From Pseudomonas sp. KNUC1026 (GTDB lineage: Bacteria; Pseudomonadota; Gammaproteobacteria; Pseudomonadales; Pseudomonadaceae): 64,000 bases of DNA. The stretch lies in NCBI RefSeq assembly GCF_021650705.1, contig NZ_CP087138.1, positions 3,806,001 to 3,870,000 on the forward strand, given 5' to 3'. The notes under the pieces were generated by a model. That model was given only the letters and a program-made list of their open reading frames with translations, was not told the origin of the DNA and did not search any database. How positions within the stretch are numbered: position 1 is the first letter of the stretch; every line of letters begins with the position of its first letter. Of the stretch, positions 37,292 to 48,359 are shown piece after piece. The translations under genes were made by a program, and so were the position numbers.

Positions 37292-37304
37292 GGAACATGG
37301 TTCC
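37292..37304. promoter_or_regulatory. Operator candidate upstream of the IclR gene (GGAAC-ATG-GTTCC)
   Basis: The perfect 5-3-5 dyad GGAACATGGTTCC lies 85 bases upstream of the IclR start and pairs with the near-identical site at 36400-36412. Confidence 0.6.
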
Positions 37305-37361
37305 GCTTTTCCACACCGATGCGCTATCACGCTCAGCGGCTCCTGGCCCAGCGCAGTGAAG

Positions 37362-37967
37362 TCAGAAGTCGAAGAACACCGTTTCACCTTCGCCCTGGAT
37401 GCGGATATCGAAACGGTAGGCCGTCTTGCCATCCACTTCGCAACGCTTGGCTACCAGCGTCTCGCGACGCTGTGGTTGCTCGATCAGGTTGAGGATCGGG
37501 CACTTGGCGTTGGCTTGGGCTTCGTCATCGAAATACAGCCGGGTTTGCAGGTGGATGTTGATACCCCTGGCGAACAGGCTGACGTTGATGTGCGGCGCCA
37601 TCGGCACGCCGGCCCCGGTGTGCACCACGCCAGGCTTGATGGTGTTCAGCGTCCATTCACCCGCGTCGAAGGTGGTGGCGGTGCGGCCGAAGCTGTTGAA
37701 GGGCTTTTCCAGGTCGAACGCAGTGTCGTAGCGGCCGGAGGCATCGGCCTGCCAGAACTCCAGAAACGAGTCGCGCACCAGGTGGCCGTTGCCGTCGTAG
37801 ACGTTACCCAGCAACAGGATGTGCTCGCCGGGCGCGCCGGGCCTGGCCATCTGGTTCCAGATTTCCTGGTCGCGCGGCGGGTTGCCGGCTGCAGCCAGGG
37901 CCAGGCCGATGTGCACGTAAGGGCCGGCCGTTTGCGAGGGGGTTTCCTTGAGCAATTCGATAGGCAT
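37362..37967 (-). CDS. pcaG: Protocatechuate 3,4-dioxygenase alpha subunit PcaG
   Basis: PcaG is the non-catalytic partner of PcaH in the iron(III) intradiol dioxygenase that opens protocatechuate to 3-carboxy-cis,cis-muconate. The 201-residue product begins MPIELLKETPSQTAGPYVHIGL, has LVRDSFLEFWQADASGRYDT and TIKPGVVHTGAGVPMAPHIN, and ends GEGETVFFDF. It starts 10 bases after pcaH with a GAGGAG ribosome site. Confidence 0.96.
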   Translation of the reverse strand: MPIELLKETPSQTAGPYVHIGLALAAAGNPPRDQEIWNQMARPGAPGEHILLLGNVYDGNGHLVRDSFLEFWQADASGRYDTAFDLEKPFNSFGRTATTFDAGEWTLNTIKPGVVHTGAGVPMAPHINVSLFARGINIHLQTRLYFDDEAQANAKCPILNLIEQPQRRETLVAKRCEVDGKTAYRFDIRIQGEGETVFFDF

Positions 37968-37977
37968 GGGCGGCTCC

Positions 37978-38697
37978 TCAGCGGTTCTCGAAGTGGGTCT
38001 GGCGTTGGCCGCGCAGAACGATGTCAAAGCGGTAGGCCAGGCAATCCATGGGGTTGGCATTGGCCATGTCGAGCCTGGCGATCAGGCTCTGGACCGCTTC
38101 GGGGTCAACGATCGACTTGACGATCGGGCACATCGGGATCAGCGGATCGCCCTCGAAATACAGCTGGGTGATCAACCGGGTGGAAATCGACGGGCCGCTG
38201 ATGGAAAAGTGGATATGCGCCGGCCGCCAGTCATTGGGGCCGTTGCGCCAGGGGTACGGGCCCGGCTTGATGGTGCGGAACTGGTAGTTGCCGTCTGCAT
38301 CGGTCAGGGCGCGGCCGACGCCGCCGAAATTCGGGTCCAACGGGGCAAGGTAGCGGTCGTTCTTGTGGCGATAACGCCCACCGGCGTTGGCCTGCCACAT
38401 TTCCACCAGCGTATGCGGCACCGGGCGGCCGTATTGGTCCAGCACACGGCCGGCAACGATGATGCGCTCACCCACCGGCAGGCCGCCGTTGTTGAAATTG
38501 AGCAGCAGGTCGTTGTCGTGCTCGCCGAACTTGAGATGAGAGAAATTGGGGCCGGTGCTTTCGCTGGCAGTTTGCGGAACGCTCACCAGCGCCTGGCGCG
38601 GGGAGCGGGCTACCGAGGTTTTGTAGTCGGGGGTCAAGGCTTTGGGGTGCCAGTTACGGTCACGGATGACGAAGCGGCTCTGATCCTGATCAGACAC
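37978..38697 (-). CDS. pcaH: Protocatechuate 3,4-dioxygenase beta subunit PcaH
   Basis: The catalytic iron subunit of protocatechuate 3,4-dioxygenase. The expected iron ligands are all visible: Tyr in [16 protein letters not shown], Tyr in [16 protein letters not shown], and the two His in [11 protein letters not shown]. The 239-residue length and ending [11 protein letters not shown] are normal. It is first of pcaH-pcaG. The upstream region holds an 18-base dyad at 38803-38820. Confidence 0.97.
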   Translation of the reverse strand: MSDQDQSRFVIRDRNWHPKALTPDYKTSVARSPRQALVSVPQTASESTGPNFSHLKFGEHDNDLLLNFNNGGLPVGERIIVAGRVLDQYGRPVPHTLVEMWQANAGGRYRHKNDRYLAPLDPNFGGVGRALTDADGNYQFRTIKPGPYPWRNGPNDWRPAHIHFSISGPSISTRLITQLYFEGDPLIPMCPIVKSIVDPEAVQSLIARLDMANANPMDCLAYRFDIVLRGQRQTHFENR

Positions 38698-38802
38698 GTC
38701 GAGCTCCTGTTGTTCGAGTTATAGGGCACGCGCTCACGGGGCGCATGCCGGCCAGTGTCGAACAACCGGCGGCGTTTAAATACTGAAAAGACGATGGCCA
38801 CT

Positions 38803-38820
38803 CATAACCTGTGAGTTATG
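38803..38820. promoter_or_regulatory. Dyad upstream of pcaH (CATAAC-N6-GTTATG)
   Basis: CATAACCTGTGAGTTATG is a perfect 6-6-6 dyad lying 106 bases before the pcaH start and just outside the tsaD 3' end. Its ATAACC-N4-like half resembles LysR-type PcaQ sites described in rhizobia, or it may help end tsaD transcription. Confidence 0.4.
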
Positions 38821-38835
38821 AATGGCTGATCTGGC

Positions 38836-39861
38836 TCAAATCGCAGGCAATTGTTCCATTGGCCAGCGCGCCTGCACATGGATGCCCAGGCCTTCCTTCT
38901 GCCCTGCCAACAAACGCTGGCAACCGGCATAGGCGATCATCGCGCCGTTATCGGTGCAAAACCGTGGCCTGGCGTAGAAAACACCGCCCTTGAGGGCTGC
39001 GGTCATGTGCTCGAGCTCCGCGCGCAGGGCCTTGTTGGCACTGACGCCGCCCGCAATCACCAGATGCTTGAGGCCGGTTTGCTTGAGAGCCCGTTTGCAT
39101 TTGATGGCGAGCGTCTCTACCACGGCCTGCTGGAAAGCGCGGGCCACGTCGCAGCGGGTTTGCTCGCCATCGTCACCGGCCGCCTGGCAGGCCTGCCAGG
39201 TATTGAGGGTGAAGGTTTTCAAGCCGCTGAAGCTGAAGTCCAGGCCAGGGCGGTCGGTCATTGGCCTTGGGAAGGTAAAGCGCCCGGGCGTGCCCTGCTC
39301 GGCCAGGCGAGCGATCTCGGGGCCGCCAGGGTACGGCAGGCCCATGAGCTTGGCGGTTTTGTCGAAGGCCTCGCCGGCGGCATCATCCAGGCTCTCGCCC
39401 AGCAACTGGTACTGGCCGATACCATCGACCCGCACCAATTGCGTGTGCCCGCCGGACACCAGCAATGCAACGAAGGGGAAAACCGGCGGCTGCTCCTCGA
39501 GCATCGGCGCCAGCAGATGGCCCTCCATGTGGTGCACACCCAGTGCCGGAATGCCCCAGGCGAACGCCAGCGCCTGCGCGCAGGAAGCGCCTACCAGCAG
39601 GGCCCCGACAAGGCCGGGGCCGGCGGTATAGGCGATGGCGTCGATGTCGCGGGCTTCACAGCCGGCGCCGGCCAGCACTTCCCGAATCAGCGGCAGCATG
39701 CGCTTGACGTGATCGCGTGAAGCGAGCTCGGGCACCACGCCGCCGTAGACACGGTGCTGGTCGATCTGGCTGAATAGCGCATCTGCCAGCAGGCCGCGCT
39801 CGCTGCAATAGAGGGCTACGCCGGTTTCGTCGCAGGATGTTTCCATTCCCAGTACTAGCAT
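38836..39861 (-). CDS. tsaD: tRNA N6-threonylcarbamoyladenosine transferase TsaD
   Basis: TsaD, with TsaB and TsaE, installs t6A37 on ANN-decoding tRNAs. The 341-residue product has all marks: [18 protein letters not shown], the metal-binding [45 protein letters not shown] and [15 protein letters not shown]. It is divergent from rpsU, the conserved gamma-proteobacterial arrangement. Confidence 0.98.
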   Translation of the reverse strand: MLVLGMETSCDETGVALYCSERGLLADALFSQIDQHRVYGGVVPELASRDHVKRMLPLIREVLAGAGCEARDIDAIAYTAGPGLVGALLVGASCAQALAFAWGIPALGVHHMEGHLLAPMLEEQPPVFPFVALLVSGGHTQLVRVDGIGQYQLLGESLDDAAGEAFDKTAKLMGLPYPGGPEIARLAEQGTPGRFTFPRPMTDRPGLDFSFSGLKTFTLNTWQACQAAGDDGEQTRCDVARAFQQAVVETLAIKCKRALKQTGLKHLVIAGGVSANKALRAELEHMTAALKGGVFYARPRFCTDNGAMIAYAGCQRLLAGQKEGLGIHVQARWPMEQLPAI

Positions 39862-39951
39862 GGCTTCTGGTTTCGGGCCTTGGGCATATGAAGAAGGCGC
39901 GCATGATAGTCGCCGCTCGCCATGCCGGCCAGCGGTTTTCGATCAGAGGCT

Positions 39952-39980
39952 TTGCAAACCCCTTACGCAAGGGGTACTAT
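39952..39980 (+). promoter_or_regulatory. Sigma-70 promoter candidate for rpsU-dnaG-rpoD
   Basis: TTGCAA (39952-39957) and TACTAT (39975-39980) are 17 bases apart, about 85 bases before rpsU. The spacer carries a 7-bp dyad ACCCCTT-ACGC-AAGGGGT, which could be an operator. Confidence 0.6.
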
Positions 39981-40063
39981 TCGCAACCCTTAAAAACTGA
40001 CGTATCCAGAGCGCTTTCCGCCATGGGGTACGTTGCCCCGGTAATGAATGAAGGTAGCTCTGG

Positions 40064-40279
40064 ATGCCAGCCGTCAAAGTTAAAGAGAACGAACCCTTCG
40101 ACGTAGCTCTGCGTCGTTTCAAGCGCTCCTGCGAAAAAGCCGGCGTACTGGCCGAAGTTCGTAGCCGCGAGTTCTACGAAAAGCCCACCGCCGAGCGCAA
40201 GCGCAAGGCTGCTGCCGCTGTAAAGCGTCACGCCAAGAAAGTTCAGCGCGAACAGCGCCGCGCCGTACGCCTGTACTGA
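40064..40279 (+). CDS. rpsU: 30S ribosomal protein S21
   Basis: A 71-residue highly basic protein of the small subunit, needed for initiation at natural mRNAs. [26 protein letters not shown] and the final RAVRLY are diagnostic. It is first in the macromolecular synthesis operon rpsU-dnaG-rpoD, followed by a hairpin that would set its expression above that of the downstream genes. Confidence 0.99.
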   Translation: MPAVKVKENEPFDVALRRFKRSCEKAGVLAEVRSREFYEKPTAERKRKAAAAVKRHAKKVQREQRRAVRLY

Positions 40280-40308
40280 TACAGTCGCACGCTGCAAGCT
40301 TCTGCCTG

Positions 40309-40334
40309 GCCCGGCCCTCAAAAGCCGGGCTTTT
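40309..40334 (+). terminator. Intrinsic terminator/attenuator between rpsU and dnaG
   Basis: GCCCGGC (40309-40315) pairs with GCCGGGC (40324-40330) and is followed by TTTT. It lies 30 bases after rpsU and would let only part of the transcripts reach dnaG, as in E. coli. Confidence 0.75.
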
Positions 40335-40472
40335 GGCAATTGTGTTTTTGGAAAGTGGCACTCTGCTGTCAGTTGCCTGATGTCTCCCTCCAGTTTTTCC
40401 CGCCTCGCCCGATACGCTCCTCATTGAAGGGCTTAACGTGACCCACTGGCGCCAACGCCTGAAGGAACCCGT

Positions 40473-42461
40473 ATGGCCGGGCTGATTCCACAGAGCTTCA
40501 TCGACGACCTGCTCAACCGCACCGACATTGTCGATGTGGTCAGCTCGCGCGTGCAGCTCAAGAAAACCGGCAAGAACTACTCCGCCTGCTGTCCGTTCCA
40601 CAAGGAAAAGACCCCCTCCTTCACCGTCAGCCCCGACAAGCAGTTCGATCACCGCTTCGGCTGCGGCGCCGGCGGTAACGCACTCGGCTTCGTCATGGAC
40701 CACGACAACCTGGACTTTCCCCAGGCGGTCGAGGAAATGGCCAAGGCCTTGGGCATGGAGGTGCCGCGCGAGGACGGCCGGCGCAGCAACAAACCGCGCC
40801 AGCCTACCGACTCGCCGCTGTATCCGTTACTGGAGGCGGCCGCCGAGTTCTACCGCCAGGCCCTGAAGAACCACCCGCAACGCCGGGCGGCGGTGGAATA
40901 CCTCAAGGGCCGCGGGTTGTCCGGCGAGGTGGCGCGAGACTTCGGCCTGGGCCTCGCACCGCCGGGCTGGGACAACCTGCTCAAGCACCTGGGCGCCGAC
41001 ACCTTGCAACAGAAGGTGATGATCGATGCGGGCTTGCTGATCGAGAACGCCGACTCCGGCAAGCGCTACGACCGTTTCCGTGACCGGGTGATGTTCCCCA
41101 TCCGCGACAGCCGCGGCCGGGTGATCGCCTTCGGTGGCCGGGTGCTGGGCGACGACAAGCCCAAATACCTGAACTCGCCGGAAACCCCGGTGTTCCATAA
41201 GGGCCAGGAACTCTACGGGCTGTACGAAGCACGCAAGCACAATCGCAACCTCGACGAAGTGATCGTGGTCGAGGGCTACATGGACGTCATTGCGCTCGCC
41301 CAGCAGGGCTTGCGCAATGCCGTGGCAACCCTGGGCACGGCCACCAGCGAAGAGCACCTCAAACGGCTGTTTCGCCTCGTGCCCAGTGTGTTGTTCTGCT
41401 TCGACGGCGACCAGGCCGGCCGCAACGCCGCCTGGCGCGCGCTCGAGTCAACGCTTGCCAGCCTGCAGGATGGGCGCAAGGCGCGCTTTCTGTTTTTGCC
41501 CGAAGGCGAAGACCCCGATTCACTGGTGCGTGCCGAAGGCACCGATGCCTTCCGCGCCCGTATTCATCAGCACGCGCAGCCGCTGGCCGATTATTTCTTC
41601 CAGCAGCTGACCGAAGAAGCCGACCCGCGCTCGCTCGAGGGCAAGGCGCACATGGTCACCCTGGCGGCACCGCTGATCGATCGCATTCCCGGCGCCAACC
41701 TCAAGGCCCTGATGCGTGCGCGCCTGGCGGAAATCACCGGGCTGTCGGGCGAGGCATTGAGCCAACTGGCGCAACAGGCGCCGGCTGCGCCTCAATCGGT
41801 TGCGGCAACGGAATTTGACGTCGGCGGCATCGACTTCGACGGCCATGGCGGCGACTACGCCCCGGCCTACGCCGATTACGCTGCCGACGCCCAGCCGCAG
41901 CAATGGGCGCCGCGCCAAGGCGCCGAGCGCAAGCCATGGAAGAAGGACGGCGGAGGCGGCAAACCGTGGCACAAGGGCAAAGGCCGTGGCGATTTCGTAC
42001 CACGTGCCCCGCGCCCGCCAGTGAGCGTCGAAGCTCCGGTACTCAGCGCGCTGCGAAGTTTGCTGCACCATCCGCAACTGGCTGGCCAGGTCGAAGACGC
42101 CAGCCATTTCGCCGATGAGAACCAGGTTTACTCGCAATTGCTGGTGGCGTTGCTGGAGGCACTTCAGAAGAATCCTCAGCTACGCTCCCTACAGTTGATC
42201 GCACGCTGGCACGGCACCGATCAGGGCCGCTTGCTGACTGCACTGGCCGAAAAGGAGTGGTTGATCGATGCCGACAACCTTGAACAACAGTTTTTCGACA
42301 CCATAACCAGCTTGTCGGCGCGCCAGCGTGAGCGCGCCCTGGAGCTGCTGCTCAACAAGGCCCGGCAGGGCCACTCGCTTAGCGCAGAGGAAAAAGACCA
42401 GCTGCGCGATCTCTTCAACAGCAAGGCGAACGCACAAACCCCGACCTCAACTGGCGTGTGA
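40473..42461 (+). CDS. dnaG: DNA primase DnaG, zinc-finger cysteine replaced
   Basis: DnaG lays RNA primers for replication. The 662-residue protein has the CHC2 zinc domain, the Toprim core (VVEGYMDVIALAQQG, FCFDGDQAGRNAAWRAL, EGEDPDSLV) and a C-terminal helicase-binding domain. The zinc ligands should be C40, H43, C61 and C64. Here C40, H43 and C64 are present (CPFH, FGCGAGG), but residue 61 is Arg (CGC at 40653-40655) in QFDHRFGCG, where Pseudomonas normally has QFYYCFGCG. The linker from about 440 to 510 is rich in Gly, Lys and Pro. A lost zinc ligand in an essential gene needs checking. Confidence 0.96.
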   Translation: MAGLIPQSFIDDLLNRTDIVDVVSSRVQLKKTGKNYSACCPFHKEKTPSFTVSPDKQFDHRFGCGAGGNALGFVMDHDNLDFPQAVEEMAKALGMEVPREDGRRSNKPRQPTDSPLYPLLEAAAEFYRQALKNHPQRRAAVEYLKGRGLSGEVARDFGLGLAPPGWDNLLKHLGADTLQQKVMIDAGLLIENADSGKRYDRFRDRVMFPIRDSRGRVIAFGGRVLGDDKPKYLNSPETPVFHKGQELYGLYEARKHNRNLDEVIVVEGYMDVIALAQQGLRNAVATLGTATSEEHLKRLFRLVPSVLFCFDGDQAGRNAAWRALESTLASLQDGRKARFLFLPEGEDPDSLVRAEGTDAFRARIHQHAQPLADYFFQQLTEEADPRSLEGKAHMVTLAAPLIDRIPGANLKALMRARLAEITGLSGEALSQLAQQAPAAPQSVAATEFDVGGIDFDGHGGDYAPAYADYAADAQPQQWAPRQGAERKPWKKDGGGGKPWHKGKGRGDFVPRAPRPPVSVEAPVLSALRSLLHHPQLAGQVEDASHFADENQVYSQLLVALLEALQKNPQLRSLQLIARWHGTDQGRLLTALAEKEWLIDADNLEQQFFDTITSLSARQRERALELLLNKARQGHSLSAEEKDQLRDLFNSKANAQTPTSTGV

Positions 42462-42475
42462 GGTCCTAGCTGCGG

Positions 42476-42481
42476 TATAAT
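42476..42481 (+). promoter_or_regulatory. TATAAT -10 element before rpoD
   Basis: A perfect TATAAT lies 47 bases before the rpoD start in the 67-base gap after dnaG. No good -35 is visible, so this is a candidate secondary promoter of the operon. Confidence 0.4.
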
Positions 42482-42528
42482 CCTCGGCTTGTTTTTTGCC
42501 CGCCAAGACCTTAAGTGGATAGGGTGTT

Positions 42529-44376
<1,848 letters not shown>

Positions 44377-44396
44377 TAGCTGGCGTTGAAACACCG

Positions 44397-44434
44397 ATCC
44401 CCGCCTCTGAGTGATCAGTCGCGGGGATTTTTTT
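44397..44434 (+). terminator. Intrinsic terminator of rpoD
   Basis: ATCCCCGC (44397-44404) pairs with GCGGGGAT (44421-44428), followed directly by a run of T. This is a textbook intrinsic terminator ending the operon. Confidence 0.9.
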
Positions 44435-44551
44435 GGGCTTGGTTTTTCGACGAATGGGGCGGTGCCAGGATCAAGAAGTGAACGCGTGAAAAAATCTGCA
44501 CGTCTTTATTTCTGAATGGTTTTTCGGATGGTGCCAGGCGTAGGAGCTGGT

Positions 44552-44557
44552 TATAAT
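44552..44557 (+). promoter_or_regulatory. TATAAT -10 element of the tRNA gene
   Basis: A perfect TATAAT ends 13 bases before the tRNA 5' end, with a GC-rich discriminator after it, as expected for a stringently controlled stable-RNA promoter. The -35 is weak. Confidence 0.6.
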
Positions 44558-44570
44558 CGGCGGCCTGTCA

Positions 44571-44647
44571 GGGCCTATAGCTCAGTTGGTTAGAGCAGAG
44601 GACTCATAATCCTTTGGTCCACGGTTCGAGTCCGTGTGGGCCCACCA
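44571..44647 (+). tRNA. tRNA with CAT anticodon, probably tRNA-Ile2 (lysidine type)
   Basis: The 77 bases fold as a tRNA: acceptor GGGCCTA with TGGGCCC, D arm GCTC/GAGC, anticodon stem GAGGA/TCCTT with loop CTCATAA, T arm with GGTTCGAGTCC, and an encoded CCA. Anticodon CAT could be elongator Met or Ile2. The C4-G69 and C5-G68 acceptor pairs are features used by the lysidine synthase TilS to choose tRNA-Ile2, and the loop resembles E. coli ileX, so Ile2 is favoured. The initiator is ruled out by the paired first bases G1-C72. Confidence 0.9.
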
Positions 44648-44656
44648 GACATCCCC

Positions 44657-44682
44657 AAAGCCGCGCAATTGCGCGGCTTTTG
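44657..44682 (+). terminator. Terminator of the tRNA gene
   Basis: A perfect palindrome AAAGCCGCGC/GCGCGGCTTT with centre AATT lies 9 bases after the tRNA and ends in T residues. Confidence 0.85.
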
Positions 44683-44888
44683 CGTTTTCGGCATGTGTCT
44701 ACGGCTAGCCACCCACGGTACCTTTCGCCATCCAATTACAAACCCGGCACGACCTGTTCATACTTGCGGTCAGTCAGCGCAGATTCGACTTCAAAGGTGA
44801 TGGTCATACGCGAATCCAGTGCAAGCAAAGGCGCTGGCGCCAAGGTAATCTGGGCCTGGCCGCATCCGCAATTACTGACTGTCCAACA

Positions 44889-46286
44889 ATGATCAAGCTC
44901 CCCCTCCACCACCAACTCTACCAACGCATCCGCACCGCCATCGAAACCGGCACACTCCAGCCAGGCGAACGCCTGCCTTCGGTCCGCGCATTGGCCAAGG
45001 AAATGGGCGTGGCGCGGGGTACCGTCGACCAGGCCTGGGCCCAGTTGACCGGCGAGGGCTACCTGCTGGCTCGCGGCGCAGCCGGCACGGTGGTGAACCC
45101 TAACCTGCGCCTGCCCAACACTCCGCATGCCAAACCCGAGACACTGCCAGCGCAGGGTGCGCACTTCCCCGACACCCTCTGGCGCCCCGCCACCCTGCTC
45201 CCCTTCCAGATGGGTGTGCCGGCGCTCGACGCATTCCCGCGCAAGCTGTGGGCACGCATGGGCGCACGCTACCTGCGCGCCATGGGCACAGAAGCACTGG
45301 ACTATCCGCCGCCCCACGGCCTGCCCGATCTGCGCGCAGCCATTGCGGCGTACCTGCAGATGGCGCGCGGTTTGCGTTGCGAGGCAGGGCAAGTCTTCAT
45401 CACCAGCGGCTGGCGGCACAGCCTGGCGCTGGTTGCGCAGGCATTGCTAAGCCAAGGGGATGCGGTGTGGGTAGAAAACCCCGGTTACCCGCCCACGCGC
45501 CAGTTGCTGCGCGAAGCAGGTTTTACGCCAGTGCCGGTCGCGGTCGATGAGCAGGGCCTGAATGTGGATCAAGGCATCATCGAAGCCGCCCACGCGCGCC
45601 TGGCGGTCGTGACGCCCGCCAACCAAAGCCCGCTGTCGGTGAGCCTCTCCCTCCCGCGCCGGCAGGCGTTGCTGGCCTGGGCGAGCCAGGCAAACAGCTG
45701 GGTGCTGGAAGATGACTACGACGGCGAGTTCCGCTACAGCAGCCGGCCTCTGCCGGCCCTGGCCAGCCTGGATGCGAGCTGCCGGGTGCTCTACTCGGGC
45801 ACCTTCAGCAAAGTGCTGTTCCCCGGCCTGCGCGTGGCCTATCTGGTGGTGCCGGCAAGTGAGGTAGAGCGCTTCGAGCACACCAGCCGCTGCTTTTTCG
45901 CGGGCGCCGTGCCGGCGATGGTGCAGGCGCAGGTTCAGGCGTTCATGGCTGAGGGGCACTTCACCCGGCACATCGCGCGCATGCGCAAGCTCTATGCTCA
46001 GCGCCGCCTCGAGGCGGCCGATGCGCTGGCACAAGGGCTGGGCGCCGGGATGAGAGCGGAGCCTGCACCTGGCGGCATGCACCTGCTGCTGAAGCTGGCC
46101 GCGCATCTGGATGACCGATGGCTGGCCCAACAACTGCTCGCCCAAGGCATGGCTGTGCAGCCGTTGTCGCAGTGGTACGCAGCGGATCCCGCTGTTCCGG
46201 GCCTGCTGATTGGCTTCACCCATTGCAGCGACCCAGCGGATGCGTTTCGCCTGGGCCAGGCCATCCGGCGCCTAACAGGTTTTTAA
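44889..46286 (+). CDS. MocR/PdxR-type regulator (GntR helix-turn-helix fused to aminotransferase-like domain)
   Basis: A 465-residue PLP-binding transcription factor. The N-terminal GntR domain reads LYQRIRTAIETGTLQPGERLPSVRALAKEMGVARGTVDQAW. The fold-type I aminotransferase-like domain carries YPPPHGLPDLRAAIAAYL, TSGWRHSLALVAQALL, VEDPGYP-like ENPGYPPTRQLL, EDDYDGEFRY and the PLP Lys in YSGTFSKVLFPGLRVAYLV. Its targets are unknown. It converges with the AhpD-like gene, the two ends overlapping by four bases. Confidence 0.9.
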   Translation: MIKLPLHHQLYQRIRTAIETGTLQPGERLPSVRALAKEMGVARGTVDQAWAQLTGEGYLLARGAAGTVVNPNLRLPNTPHAKPETLPAQGAHFPDTLWRPATLLPFQMGVPALDAFPRKLWARMGARYLRAMGTEALDYPPPHGLPDLRAAIAAYLQMARGLRCEAGQVFITSGWRHSLALVAQALLSQGDAVWVENPGYPPTRQLLREAGFTPVPVAVDEQGLNVDQGIIEAAHARLAVVTPANQSPLSVSLSLPRRQALLAWASQANSWVLEDDYDGEFRYSSRPLPALASLDASCRVLYSGTFSKVLFPGLRVAYLVVPASEVERFEHTSRCFFAGAVPAMVQAQVQAFMAEGHFTRHIARMRKLYAQRRLEAADALAQGLGAGMRAEPAPGGMHLLLKLAAHLDDRWLAQQLLAQGMAVQPLSQWYAADPAVPGLLIGFTHCSDPADAFRLGQAIRRLTGF

Positions 46287-46765
46287 TTGAGCCCGGATTT
46301 ATCCAATCCATACAGTTCATCGCAGCTTCCCGGCACTGCGGTGAAGGCCACCCCCAACCGATTCCAGCCATTGATGGCGATGATCAGGTAAGTCAGCTCA
46401 GCCACTTCTTTCTCGGAGAACTGCTCACGCACCTGAGCGTACTCGGCCTCGTTCACGCCCTTGGGTGGCAGGTGCGTGAGCACCTCTGTCCAGGCCAAGG
46501 CTGCGCGCTCGCGGGCCGAGAACAGCGGCGACTCGTGCCAGATCGCAACGTGGTGCAACCGCAGTTCACGCTCGTCGTGAATGCGCGCTTCCTTTACGTG
46601 CATGTCCACGCAGAAAGCGCAGCCGTTGAGCTGCGAAGAACGCAGCATCACCAGGTGCTTGAGCGGTGCCAGCCATGGCGTTCTGCGGGTGAGTTCGAGA
46701 GTGAAGTCCAGGTATTTGGCGCTGGCTTCGGCGGCGAGTTGGGTGTAGTCGAGGCGTTGGGTCAT
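46283..46765 (-). CDS. AhpD-like carboxymuconolactone decarboxylase-family protein
   Basis: A 160-residue helical protein with the redox pair in SSQLNGCAFCVDMHVKEAR, the CxxC plus His signature of AhpD-type alkylhydroperoxidases rather than true carboxymuconolactone decarboxylases. ERAALAWTEVLTHL and EVAELTYLIIAINGWNRLGV complete the family pattern. It could reduce peroxides or other oxidants; no partner gene is adjacent. Confidence 0.87.
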   Translation of the reverse strand: MTQRLDYTQLAAEASAKYLDFTLELTRRTPWLAPLKHLVMLRSSQLNGCAFCVDMHVKEARIHDERELRLHHVAIWHESPLFSARERAALAWTEVLTHLPPKGVNEAEYAQVREQFSEKEVAELTYLIIAINGWNRLGVAFTAVPGSCDELYGLDKSGLN

Positions 46766-46874
46766 GGATGCTACCTATGCTGTGGAAATAACTGGACGCA
46801 CATTAGGTAGTATTGGCCTAGTTAAATAGAGCCAAGAATTGCGTTTTGATTTAGGCCATGAGCCGATTAGCGAG

Positions 46875-46905
46875 ATTATTCGGCTCATTGGGTGAGCCGA
46901 ATAAT
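46875..46905. terminator. Perfect 13-bp hairpin between the AhpD-like gene and rhlE
   Basis: ATTATTCGGCTCA (46875-46887) pairs perfectly with 46893-46905 over a TTGGG loop, 50 bases beyond the rhlE stop on the minus strand. It is probably the rhlE terminator; A and T at the stem base give a short U run. Confidence 0.65.
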
Positions 46906-46955
46906 GATCGGCCAATGCTCAAGCGGAAAAAGCCGCTGGCCGTTCTCGATCTATT

Positions 46956-48281
<1,326 letters not shown>

Positions 48282-48359
48282 GGCGGTACCAATCAGGGTG
48301 GGGCAAATGCGGGCGCGCAGTTTACACCAGTGTGCGCCCGCCGAGCGCCACTGCCCGGC

